A stretch of 5,189 bases of DNA from Desulfobacteraceae bacterium (GCA_002899795.1 PPDG01000101.1:1-5189); one strand, 5' to 3'; positions 1 to 5,189 are shown, counted from the stretch's first letter. The notes: generated by a model not told the origin, from the letters alone. Program-made: numbers and translations.

Positions 1-58
1 AATGCGGACATTGACAAATTGGCTAATGAGAGAGGCGAAATACGAAATGGAATGGTGC
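1..58. other. Left-edge noncoding stretch
   Basis: I see no supported gene here. An open frame from position 2 runs through the palindromic repeat to about 223, but it has no ribosome-binding site in the window and no recognisable protein signature. A TTGACA hexamer sits at 11-16 but has no -10 box at a proper distance, so I do not call a promoter. The whole interval up to the first gene at 305 is intergenic: this stretch, then a repeat element, a small hairpin and the translation signal of the first methyltransferase gene. Confidence 0.5.
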
Positions 59-244
59 CTAGCCCGGATATTTCATGAATTGCTATCGCTAGACCACGAA
101 GATGGGCGTGCCACCTGGCAACCGCAGGGTGTTGGTTCCGAGGCGTACCTGAACGGTACGTCGCAGGGGCGGACACCCAAGGACGCCAGGAAGGACGGCC
201 ATATCCGTGGTCGCAGCAAGTGATTCATGAAATATCCGGGCTAG
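59..244. repeat. Palindromic (MITE-like) repeat element with 22-bp perfect terminal inverted repeats
   Basis: The ends, 59-80 and 223-244, are perfect inverted complements (22 bp, beginning CTAGCCCGGATATTTC). The homology continues inward imperfectly: 92-119 matches the complement of about 183-210 at 22 of 28 positions. At the centre is a hairpin, CGTACC (144-149) and GGTACG (155-160) around a 5-nt loop, with GGGTGT (127-132) facing ACACCC (173-178) outside it. The whole unit can fold back on itself as DNA cruciform or RNA. TA dinucleotides at 60-61 and 242-243 would fit a TA target duplication, but they are part of the palindrome and so prove nothing. No transposase is present. The open frames on both strands that read the peptide LARIFHE are by-products of the inverted repeat. 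A related single arm lies at 5062-5138. It could be a non-autonomous mobile element or a dispersed intergenic repeat. Confidence 0.85.
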
Positions 245-260
245 TGGGGACAGTTCCCAC
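244..260. repeat. Small hairpin beside the repeat element
   Basis: GTGGGGA (244-250) pairs with TTCCCAC (254-260) around a 3-nt loop, with one G-T wobble. It begins at the last base of the palindromic repeat and lies about 45 nt upstream of the first methyltransferase start. There is no T run after it, so it is not an intrinsic terminator. It would lie in the 5' leader if transcription starts to its left. The role is unknown; it may be a REP-type palindrome remnant. Confidence 0.5.
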
Positions 261-304
261 CTGCCGGACTGTATACCAATAACCATCAGTTCAGGGAAGA
301 AAGA

Positions 305-1768
305 ATGAAAATTAGAAGAGGACTATCCGGAGGACAGTACAAGCCCCTAAATGATCAAGACATCAAGAAAATTCATGAGACCTCCATGAAAGTCTTTGCT
401 GAAATCGGCGTCCAGGTGAATTTTTCTGAGGCCAGAGAACTCTTTCGACATGCTGGAGCAGAGGTGGAAGAATCGTCCCGGGTCGTCAAAGTACCGCCAG
501 ACTTGGTGCAAGAACTAATTTCCAAGGCACCCTCTATGGTCACTCTTTGCGGTCGGGCGGAAAACGGCGAGCTCGACTGTGAGATCGGTGGGGACAAAGT
601 CTACATGGGTACCGGCGGTACAGCCTTGAACGTTCTGGATCCAGGGAGCAGGGATGCCCGCCGTTCGCAACTGAAAGATGTCATGAATATGGCCCGGCTG
701 GTGGAGGCTCTGGATAATATCCATTTTTACATGCTCAATGTATACCCCAATGACCTTCCGGATGAAGACATAGACGTAAACCGCTTTGGTGCGGCCCTGA
801 ACCGAACTCGCAAGCATGTCATGGGTGGCGTCTACACCGTAGAAGGGGTAAGAAACGTCATCAAAATGGCAGAAATCATAGCTGGTTCACCTGAAGAGTT
901 AAGAAAGCGGCCCTTCATTTCCATGGTCACCTGCAACATCAGCCCATTTAAACTGGACAAGAGTTACAGTCAGCTTGCCATAGAGGTGGCGCGCAACCGT
1001 ATTCCAGTGGTCGTGCCTGCTGAGCCTCTCTGCGGAGCCACGGCCCCCATCACCTTGGCCGGTAATCTGGTTGTTCAAAATGTGGATACCCTGGCCGGGG
1101 TCATGCTAACCCAGCTCGTCAATCCGGGTACGCCGGTGCTCTACGGCTGCATTTCTTCCATTACCGACTTGCGGGATATGAAATACCTCTCCGGCGCGGT
1201 GGAAATGGGTCTGATGAACGCCGCTTCGGCCCAGGTGGCGCGATTCTATCAGCTGCCTCTCTATTCAACAGCCGGCATGTCCGATTCCAAAGTGAACGAT
1301 GCCCAGTCTGCTTATGAGTCTGCGATTACGGGTCTCATGGTGGCACTGGCTGGGGGGAATTGCATCCATGATGCTGCTGGATTTCTGGAGTTCTGCATGA
1401 CCGCTTCATTCGACAAGTTGGTAATCGACAATGAGATCATCGGCATGATCATGCGAGCTGTTGAGGGCATCAAAGTTGACGATACTACTCTTGCTTTTGA
1501 CGTGCTCAAGAAAGCTGGCCCCGGTGGCCACTTTGTCTCCAGCCGTCACACCCGACGCTACATGCGCTCCGAGCAGTTCCACCCCCAGCTCAGTGACAGG
1601 GACAATCGAGACAAATGGGAAGGCCTCGGAGCAAAGGATACTCTTGACCGGGCAACTGATAAGGTGCGCCAAATTCTCGATGCGCCTGCTCAATCTATCC
1701 TCCCCCTGAAGATACGGGAACAGCTAACGCAAGAGATACCGGGACTAAAGAATTTTCTAATGGAATAG
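305..1768 (+). CDS. mttB: MttB-family (pyrrolysine-free) methylamine/betaine:corrinoid methyltransferase, paralog 1
   Basis: This is a cytoplasmic TIM-barrel methyltransferase of the trimethylamine methyltransferase (MTTB) family. It is expected to take a methyl group from a quaternary or tertiary amine and methylate the Co(I) corrinoid protein encoded at 4373-5056. The 487-aa length is normal for the family (about 470-500). Family signatures seen: GATAPITLAG (residues 244-253), VLYG (278-281), YSTAGMSDSK (320-329), DNEIIG (375-380), GHF (408-410) with HT at 415-416, and a C-terminal DRDNRDKWEGLG (431-442). There is no internal TAG, so it is not a pyrrolysine enzyme like methanogen MttB. Characterised pyrrolysine-free relatives demethylate glycine betaine (MtgB), proline betaine, carnitine or gamma-butyrobetaine; the substrate here cannot be assigned, and the symbol is family-level only. 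ATG 305 follows AGGGAAG (293-299). It ends in TAG, 21 nt before the folate methyltransferase, which is in the same frame. Confidence 0.93.
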   Translation: MKIRRGLSGGQYKPLNDQDIKKIHETSMKVFAEIGVQVNFSEARELFRHAGAEVEESSRVVKVPPDLVQELISKAPSMVTLCGRAENGELDCEIGGDKVYMGTGGTALNVLDPGSRDARRSQLKDVMNMARLVEALDNIHFYMLNVYPNDLPDEDIDVNRFGAALNRTRKHVMGGVYTVEGVRNVIKMAEIIAGSPEELRKRPFISMVTCNISPFKLDKSYSQLAIEVARNRIPVVVPAEPLCGATAPITLAGNLVVQNVDTLAGVMLTQLVNPGTPVLYGCISSITDLRDMKYLSGAVEMGLMNAASAQVARFYQLPLYSTAGMSDSKVNDAQSAYESAITGLMVALAGGNCIHDAAGFLEFCMTASFDKLVIDNEIIGMIMRAVEGIKVDDTTLAFDVLKKAGPGGHFVSSRHTRRYMRSEQFHPQLSDRDNRDKWEGLGAKDTLDRATDKVRQILDAPAQSILPLKIREQLTQEIPGLKNFLME

Positions 1769-1789
1769 CGGCCCAGGAGCAAGTAGACC

Positions 1790-2584
1790 ATGATAGTCAT
1801 TGGAGAAAAAATCAACGGTACACTTCCCATGGTGAAAACCGCAATCCAAAATCGAGACCGGAGAAGACTCCTGGACTTGGCCAAGCAGCAAGCTGGAGCC
1901 GGCGCCAGCTATATTGACGTCAATGTGGGGACTGGGATTGGCTCTCGGGAGGACGAAATTCAAGCAATGGAATGGGCCGTTGAAACCATTCAGAGTGAGG
2001 TGGAAGTACCCCTGAGCATCGACAGTGCAGATCCGGCTGTATTGGAGAGCGGTCTGAAGAGCCGCAACGGACGCCCATCTTTGATCAACTCGGCCAAGGC
2101 AGAGCAAGAAAGCTTGGACGAGGTGGTACCGCTGGCCAGTACCTACAATGCGCCTTTGGTGGCGTTGACCATGGATGAAGAGGGGATACCCAAAACGGTT
2201 CAAGACCGTCTGCGGGCAGGCGAAAAGATAGCGGCGGCCTGTCAAAAATACGGAGTCCCCATTGAAGAGGTCTTCTTTGATCTCCTGGTTATGCCCATCA
2301 GCACGGATGTGAAACACGGGCTGATAACCCTGAGCGCTATTACCGAGGTAAAAAAAGCGTTCCCCGGTTCCAATACGGTTCTTGGTATTTCCAATATATC
2401 CTATGGCTTACCAGAAAGAGGCAGGTTGAACTCAGCCTTCCTGTACATGGCGGTCTGCGCTGGCCTCGACGCCGCCATTATTGACCCTCTGGACGAAGAG
2501 ATCGCCGCTGCGGTGAAAACGGCCGAGGTGCTGGTAGGGAGGGACAGACACTGTCGTAAGTACATGCGGGCATTTCGGAAATGA
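1790..2584 (+). CDS. Methyltetrahydrofolate:corrinoid methyltransferase (MtgA/AcsE-like, pterin-binding domain)
   Basis: This soluble enzyme moves a methyl group between the corrinoid protein and tetrahydrofolate. Here it probably runs methylcorrinoid to CH3-THF, feeding the C1/Wood-Ljungdahl pathway. The 264 aa form one pterin-binding TIM barrel, the same size as Moorella MeTr/AcsE (about 262). Visible motifs: GEKIN (residues 5-9), DVNVG (43-47), SIDS (76-79), NSAKAE (100-105), FDLLVMP (163-169) and GISNISYGLPER (199-210). Asp78, Asn100, Asp164 and Asn202 fall where the MeTr folate contacts Asp75, Asn96, Asp160 and Asn199 would be. ATG 1790 follows AGGAG (1775-1779) at 10 nt. Its place between two MttB-type genes, with no CO dehydrogenase/acetyl-CoA synthase genes visible, points to the MtgA role (amine demethylation) rather than AcsE proper, though biochemically the two cannot be separated by sequence alone. 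Confidence 0.92.
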   Translation: MIVIGEKINGTLPMVKTAIQNRDRRRLLDLAKQQAGAGASYIDVNVGTGIGSREDEIQAMEWAVETIQSEVEVPLSIDSADPAVLESGLKSRNGRPSLINSAKAEQESLDEVVPLASTYNAPLVALTMDEEGIPKTVQDRLRAGEKIAAACQKYGVPIEEVFFDLLVMPISTDVKHGLITLSAITEVKKAFPGSNTVLGISNISYGLPERGRLNSAFLYMAVCAGLDAAIIDPLDEEIAAAVKTAEVLVGRDRHCRKYMRAFRK

Positions 2585-2596
2585 CCTTAGGTTTTA

Positions 2597-2630
2597 TCTC
2601 TCACAGAGCCTGCAGGGCTCGGGCGAGAGA
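2597..2630 (+). repeat. Nested hairpin in the gap before the second MttB gene
   Basis: TCTCTC (2597-2602) pairs with GAGAGA (2625-2630), and inside it GAGCC (2606-2610) pairs with GGCTC (2616-2620) around TGCAG. It starts 13 nt after the folate methyltransferase stop and is not followed by a T run, so it is a poor intrinsic terminator. It could protect or process the transcript between the two genes. Just downstream lies a short tandem, CTGATCG-CTGATAG (about 2635-2648). The gap of 91 nt otherwise holds only the ribosome-binding site of the next gene. Confidence 0.5.
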
Positions 2631-2663
2631 CATGCTGATCGCTGATAGCTCACAGTTTACAAC

Positions 2664-2670
2664 AAGGAGG
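2664..2670 (+). promoter_or_regulatory. Strong Shine-Dalgarno that fixes a GTG start
   Basis: AAGGAGG ends 5 nt before GTG at 2676. No ATG lies nearby in that frame, and the protein aligns with the family from its first residues, so GTG 2676 is the chosen start of the second MttB-like gene. Confidence 0.85.
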
Positions 2671-2675
2671 AAAAG

Positions 2676-4211
2676 GTGATCGACACATACAGAGAAGGGG
2701 TCCTGGTTAAACCTTACGAGCGGTTGAGTCAGGAGCAAGTCCAGTGGCTAGACCAGGCCTCGCTAAGCATTTTGGCCGACCCGGGAATTTGGTGCTACAA
2801 CGAGCGGGCGGCAAAGCTCTTTCAAGCGCATGGGGCCAAGGTCTGGGAGGACGAAAAATCCATCTCTCCTTGCTGGCGCGTAACCTTTCCTGCAGGCCTC
2901 ATAAAGGAGGCAGTGGCCAAAGCACCGGCCCGCCTTGTGCTGGGCGCCAGAAAACCGAAAAATCGTCTTCTCCTGGATGCGGAGGTACCCCGAGTTTACT
3001 TCGGCTCTGGCTCCGAGGCCAACATCTGGCTTGAGACGGAGATGGAAGAGTTTATTAGCGTCAAAGACGGTGACGTAAAGGTGAACGTGCCCCGGTTCAA
3101 AGAACTCCGAGGCAATACTGCCCTGCTCAGCCGGGCTGCCAAACTCTGCGACAGATTGGAACATCTGGACTTCTTCATTCGGCCCTTGAACATCCAGGAT
3201 CCTGAGATCACCTCCGAAAATCACGATGTGAACAAGTTCTTCGCCAGTCTCAACAACATCACCAAGCACGTCCAAGCCGGCCTGACCACACTGGAAAAAC
3301 TGAACGACGTGGTGCGTATTGCGGAAATTATCGCCGGTGGGATTGAGCCCCTCAGGGAAAACCCCATGGTTTCCTTTATTGCCTGTGTGTTCAAGAGCCC
3401 GCTTCAAATCGTGGACGACACTGCTGAGAAGGTTTTTGCCATCGTGGAGAGCGGTTTACCGCTGGTCATTTCTTCTTCTCCCCAGGGAGGCTCTTCAGCC
3501 CCTATCCAGGAAGCAGGCATGGTCGCCCAGATTAATGCTGAAATCCTGGCGGGTATCACCTTCACGCAGCTGATTAGAGAGGGTTCCCCAGTGCTTTATG
3601 GAAGTGTTCCCGTACGAGCCCGTTTGGATGACCTGCATGACCTCTACGGTTGCCCGGAATTCAACCAGTACAATATAGACTGTGTTCAGTTAGCTCGTTA
3701 CTACCAGGTGCCTTGCTACTCCACCGCCGGTGTGGGGGATGCCAAGGTCCCTGGCATGCAGGCGCTGTTTGAAAAACTTCTCACTCATCATTACATGGCC
3801 ATGAGTGGGGCTCAGTATATCCATTATGCCTTTGGGCTCCTGGATCGGACCAACACCTTCTGCCCGGTTCAGGCTGTTCTCGACAATGAGCAAATAGGCA
3901 AAATAAAACACTGTTTGCGAGAGCCCAAGGTTAATCAGGCCGAAATAGATGACATGCTCAAGATAGTTAAGAAAGTGATGGCTTCCAGCCATCGACTTTA
4001 TGCCCGCTTCGCTCGGAAGGCCATGCACCGTGGCGACGTTTCTAATCCCTACCGATTTGAAACCAAGGATCTGGAAGACAAGGTCATAGAGAACGCCCTT
4101 GATTACATGGAAAAATTGGAGGCGGAGCCAGCGGAGCACCTGGATCAGGAAACCCAAGAGCGGATTTTCGCAGAAGTTCCAGGAATTCTACCGAGCCTGA
4201 GAACATACTAG
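2676..4211 (+). CDS. MttB-family methyltransferase, divergent paralog 2 (pyrrolysine-free)
   Basis: This is a second member of the trimethylamine methyltransferase family (511 aa, somewhat longer than usual), clearly related to the first but not a recent duplicate. Shared landmarks: GSSAPIQEAG (residues 272-281) for GATAPITLAG, SPVLYG (304-309), RYYQVPCYSTAG (341-352), GDAKV (354-358) and VLDNEQIG (401-408). Differences: about 17 extra residues around 118-145 (acidic, EMEEF then a DGDVKV stretch), GAQYIHYAFG (378-387) where paralog 1 has GGNCIHDAAG, and a changed C-terminus. The GHF...HT and DR..R.KW..LG elements are absent; the segment reads ASSHRLYARFARKAMHRGDV (436-455). It probably methylates the same corrinoid protein from a different substrate, or acts as a partner of paralog 1; both are inferences. 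There is no internal amber codon. The next in-frame codons after TAG 4209 enter a REP-like hairpin, so this TAG is a true stop. Confidence 0.88.
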   Translation: MIDTYREGVLVKPYERLSQEQVQWLDQASLSILADPGIWCYNERAAKLFQAHGAKVWEDEKSISPCWRVTFPAGLIKEAVAKAPARLVLGARKPKNRLLLDAEVPRVYFGSGSEANIWLETEMEEFISVKDGDVKVNVPRFKELRGNTALLSRAAKLCDRLEHLDFFIRPLNIQDPEITSENHDVNKFFASLNNITKHVQAGLTTLEKLNDVVRIAEIIAGGIEPLRENPMVSFIACVFKSPLQIVDDTAEKVFAIVESGLPLVISSSPQGGSSAPIQEAGMVAQINAEILAGITFTQLIREGSPVLYGSVPVRARLDDLHDLYGCPEFNQYNIDCVQLARYYQVPCYSTAGVGDAKVPGMQALFEKLLTHHYMAMSGAQYIHYAFGLLDRTNTFCPVQAVLDNEQIGKIKHCLREPKVNQAEIDDMLKIVKKVMASSHRLYARFARKAMHRGDVSNPYRFETKDLEDKVIENALDYMEKLEAEPAEHLDQETQERIFAEVPGILPSLRTY

Positions 4212-4223
4212 TTGTCTTTTCAT

Positions 4224-4285
4224 GTAGGAGCGACCTCCCCTCCGGTCCGTAGGCCCCTCTGGGCCGGAGGCTGGTCGCGATTTTT
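4224..4285 (+). terminator. GTAG-type REP-like hairpin with short T run (possible terminator)
   Basis: After GTAG (4224-4227), GCGACC (4230-4235) pairs with GGTCGC (4273-4278) and CCTCCGG (4239-4245) pairs with CCGGAGG (4264-4270). An alternative inner stem, GGCCC/GGGCC (4252-4256/4261-4265), competes with part of the second. Five Ts follow at 4281-4285. The GTAGGAGCG start and the matching CGCGA end resemble the REP palindromes mobilised by RAYT transposases (Y1 family) in many Proteobacteria. Lying 12 nt after the second MttB stop, it could end or attenuate transcription before the corrinoid gene. The T run is short and offset, so termination is possible rather than sure. Confidence 0.6.
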
Positions 4286-4304
4286 GGGACTTTCCTTATT
4301 TAAG

Positions 4305-4340
4305 ACTTTAGACATTTTAGCTCACTTTAGTACACTTTAG
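4305..4340. promoter_or_regulatory. Four A(C/T)TTTAG repeats at helical spacing (candidate operator)
   Basis: Copies start at 4305, 4314, 4324 and 4334: ACTTTAG, ATTTTAG, ACTTTAG, ACTTTAG. The spacing of 9, 10 and 10 bp puts all copies on one face of the helix. They lie 33-68 bp upstream of the corrinoid protein start and after the REP-like hairpin, a plausible place for binding of a regulator to a promoter of that gene. I see no clean -10/-35 pair in it. It might also be a decayed tandem repeat with no function. Confidence 0.4.
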
Positions 4341-4354
4341 GGCATTTATCTTTT

Positions 4355-4363
4355 GGAGAGGAG
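4355..4363 (+). promoter_or_regulatory. Ribosome-binding site of the corrinoid protein gene
   Basis: GGAGAGGAG ends 9 nt before ATG 4373. An earlier ATG at 4366 is closer to the purine run, but its frame reads only Met-Asn-Asn-Gly and stops at TAA 4378-4380, so it cannot start the protein. The family N-terminus (MDKQELLKTL) begins at 4373. Confidence 0.75.
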
Positions 4364-4372
4364 AGATGAACA

Positions 4373-5056
4373 ATGGATAAACAGGAGCTTCTGAAGACGC
4401 TTGCCTTTAACGTGGTCCAGGGAAGAGTGGAGGCTGAAGACGAAGGTTTTGATGAGGGTCTAGAGGGTCAGCCTGCTGTTACAGAATTAGTAGAACAGGC
4501 CATAGAGCAAGGTATTGATCCCAAGGAAATTGTTTTGGAGGCCCTTACCAAGTCCATGGAGGAAGTGGGAGAGAAATTCGAGCGGGATGTATATCTCATC
4601 CCGGACATGCTTGCTTCGGCAGAGTGCGTTGGCGTGGCCATGGATATTTTGAGCCCGCATCTGATCAAAGCCGGGGTAAAGAGTAAGGGTACGTTCGTCA
4701 TCGCCACAGTGGCGGGAGATCTTCACGATATCGGCAAGAACATCGTGGCGATAATGCTGAAGGGAGCCGGTTACCAGATCATTGATTTGGGTACGGATGT
4801 ATCTGCGGATCGCATTATCGGTGCGGTAAAGGAAAACGAGGCACCCTTTATCGGCCTTTCCGCACTTCTGACTACAACCATGCGAGTGATGGCAGAGGTT
4901 GTGAGGAAACTGGAGCAAGAGGGCCTTCGCGACAAAGTCAAAGTGCTCATTGGCGGAGCGCCCACCTCAGCAGCGTTCGCCCAAGAAATCGGGGCGGATG
5001 CCTATTGCAGGGACGCTTTTGATGCCATTGATATATTGAAAACAACGGCAGCGTAA
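4373..5056 (+). CDS. mttC: Corrinoid (cobalamin-binding) methyl-carrier protein, MttC/MtgC-like
   Basis: This small cytoplasmic carrier shuttles the methyl group between the MttB-type enzymes and the folate methyltransferase. Its 227 aa fall in two domains: an N-terminal helical cap (about 1-98, with the typical VGEKFERDVYLIPDML at 65-80) and a Rossmann-like B12 domain (about 105-225). The base-off/His-on signature DLHDIGKN is at 116-123, His118 being the expected lower cobalt ligand, with SALLTT (163-168) and GGAP (194-197) lining the nucleotide-tail pocket. An acidic stretch at 19-36 (EAEDEGFDEGLEGQ core) lengthens the link between the first two helices compared with short MttC proteins. 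It is the only corrinoid protein in the window, so both MttB paralogs probably use it. It is set apart from the upstream genes by a REP-like hairpin and repeats. No reductive activator (RamA-like) is seen; Co(II) reactivation must be encoded elsewhere. The symbol is family-level. Confidence 0.94.
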   Translation: MDKQELLKTLAFNVVQGRVEAEDEGFDEGLEGQPAVTELVEQAIEQGIDPKEIVLEALTKSMEEVGEKFERDVYLIPDMLASAECVGVAMDILSPHLIKAGVKSKGTFVIATVAGDLHDIGKNIVAIMLKGAGYQIIDLGTDVSADRIIGAVKENEAPFIGLSALLTTTMRVMAEVVRKLEQEGLRDKVKVLIGGAPTSAAFAQEIGADAYCRDAFDAIDILKTTAA

Positions 5057-5061
5057 GCAGA

Positions 5062-5138
5062 AGCCCGGACGTTTCATGAATTCACGCCCTGGCGTGACTG
5101 CGACCGAGGATATGGCCGTCCTTCCGAGCGTCCTCGGG
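5062..5138 (+). repeat. Single-arm copy of the left-end repeat element
   Basis: AGCCCGGACGTTTCATGAAT (5062-5081) matches the complement of 223-242 at 18 of 20 bases, and 5098-5138 matches the complement of 176-216 at 36 of 41. Between them this copy has its own palindrome, TCACGCC-CT-GGCGTGA (5082-5097), which the left copy lacks. CCGAGGA (5104-5110) pairs with TCCTCGG (5131-5137); the equivalent stem in the left copy (177-183 with 204-210) has one mismatch and one compensatory A-T to G-C change. It begins 5 nt after the corrinoid gene stop and ends about 15 nt before the next start codon. No T run follows, so it is not an intrinsic terminator. Confidence 0.85.
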
Positions 5139-5152
5139 TAGGGTGAAAAACC

Positions 5153-5189
5153 ATGTCGGAAAAGAAAGCATATACTCAAGCCTTCCATA
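5153..5189 (+). CDS. Start of an unidentified gene, cut by the window edge
   Basis: ATG 5153 opens a frame reading MSEKKAYTQAFH to the edge. AGGG at 5140-5143 lies 9 nt upstream as a weak ribosome-binding site, and an in-frame TGA at 5144-5146 excludes an earlier start. Twelve residues are too few to name a family. In similar clusters the neighbour is often a further methyltransferase, a transporter, a regulator or a RamA-like corrinoid activator; nothing in these residues decides among them. Confidence 0.5.
   Translation, partial: MSEKKAYTQAFH

Noticed and set aside
11..46. TTGACA at 11-16 as a -35 box
   Set aside because: No TATAAT-like hexamer at 16-18 bp; the nearest TA-rich match is over 20 bp away.
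2..223. Open frame of 73 codons on the + strand
   Set aside because: It runs through both arms of the palindromic repeat; its LARIFHE peptide is also produced from the opposite strand, as expected of an inverted repeat. No protein signature.
247..277. GGGACA / TATACC as a promoter of the first methyltransferase
   Set aside because: Spacing is 19 bp and the -35 match is weak and inside a hairpin; not better than chance.
89..286. Open frame of 65 codons on the - strand
   Set aside because: Same repeat element read from the other side; no ribosome-binding site or family resemblance.
2763..3407. 214-codon open frame on the - strand inside the second MttB gene
   Set aside because: Shadow of a clear family member on the + strand; no recognisable motif and no translation signal.
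4209..4340. Possible pyrrolysine readthrough of the TAG ending the second MttB gene
   Set aside because: Readthrough would add 42 residues, coded by the REP-like hairpin and the phased repeats, before another TAG at 4338; the protein is already at or above family length.
4366..4380. ATG with four codons (Met-Asn-Asn-Gly) overlapping the corrinoid gene start
   Set aside because: Too short to call; most likely chance next to the ribosome-binding site.
1..5189. CRISPR array, tRNA, rRNA or cobalamin riboswitch
   Set aside because: No regularly spaced repeat-spacer units, no cloverleaf or rRNA-like stretch, and no B12-box-like conserved core seen in the gaps.

Overview
The window carries a four-gene, corrinoid-dependent methyltransferase cluster, all on the + strand: an MttB-family methyltransferase (305-1768), a methyltetrahydrofolate:corrinoid methyltransferase (1790-2584), a second, divergent MttB-family methyltransferase (2676-4211) and the cognate corrinoid protein (4373-5056). 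A new reading frame opens at 5153 and runs off the right edge. The cluster is the kind used by anaerobes that strip methyl groups from quaternary or tertiary amines (glycine betaine, proline betaine, carnitine and relatives). An MttB protein methylates Co(I) on the corrinoid protein, and the folate enzyme passes the methyl to tetrahydrofolate for the Wood-Ljungdahl or C1 pathway. The true substrate cannot be read from the sequence. Neither MttB-like frame contains an internal amber codon, so both belong to the pyrrolysine-free branch of the family.

The host is probably an anaerobic bacterium of moderate GC with a folate-based C1 pathway. A sulfate-reducing Desulfobacterota-like organism is my best guess, from the gene content and from the several kinds of intergenic palindromic repeat. 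This is inference: there is no rRNA or other phylogenetic marker here, and acetogenic Firmicutes or Chloroflexota are possible.

Layout: 1-304 holds no convincing gene. It is mostly a 186-bp palindromic repeat element (59-244) followed by a small hairpin and the ribosome-binding site of the first gene. The first two genes are tightly coupled (21 nt apart). A 91-nt gap with a nested hairpin precedes the second MttB gene, which starts at GTG behind a strong Shine-Dalgarno. A 161-nt gap then holds a GTAG-type REP-like hairpin ending in a short T run, followed by four ATTTAG-like repeats at helical spacing, so the corrinoid gene may have its own transcriptional control. After the corrinoid gene lies a single-arm copy of the repeat element seen at the left end, and then the next start codon.

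Points that deserve attention: two unlike MttB paralogs share one corrinoid protein and one folate methyltransferase; the second paralog lacks the C-terminal motif present in the first; related repeats flank the cluster in inverted (and also direct) orientation, with a compensatory base change in a shared stem; and the first MttB gene and the folate methyltransferase are in the same frame, separated only by two amber codons.
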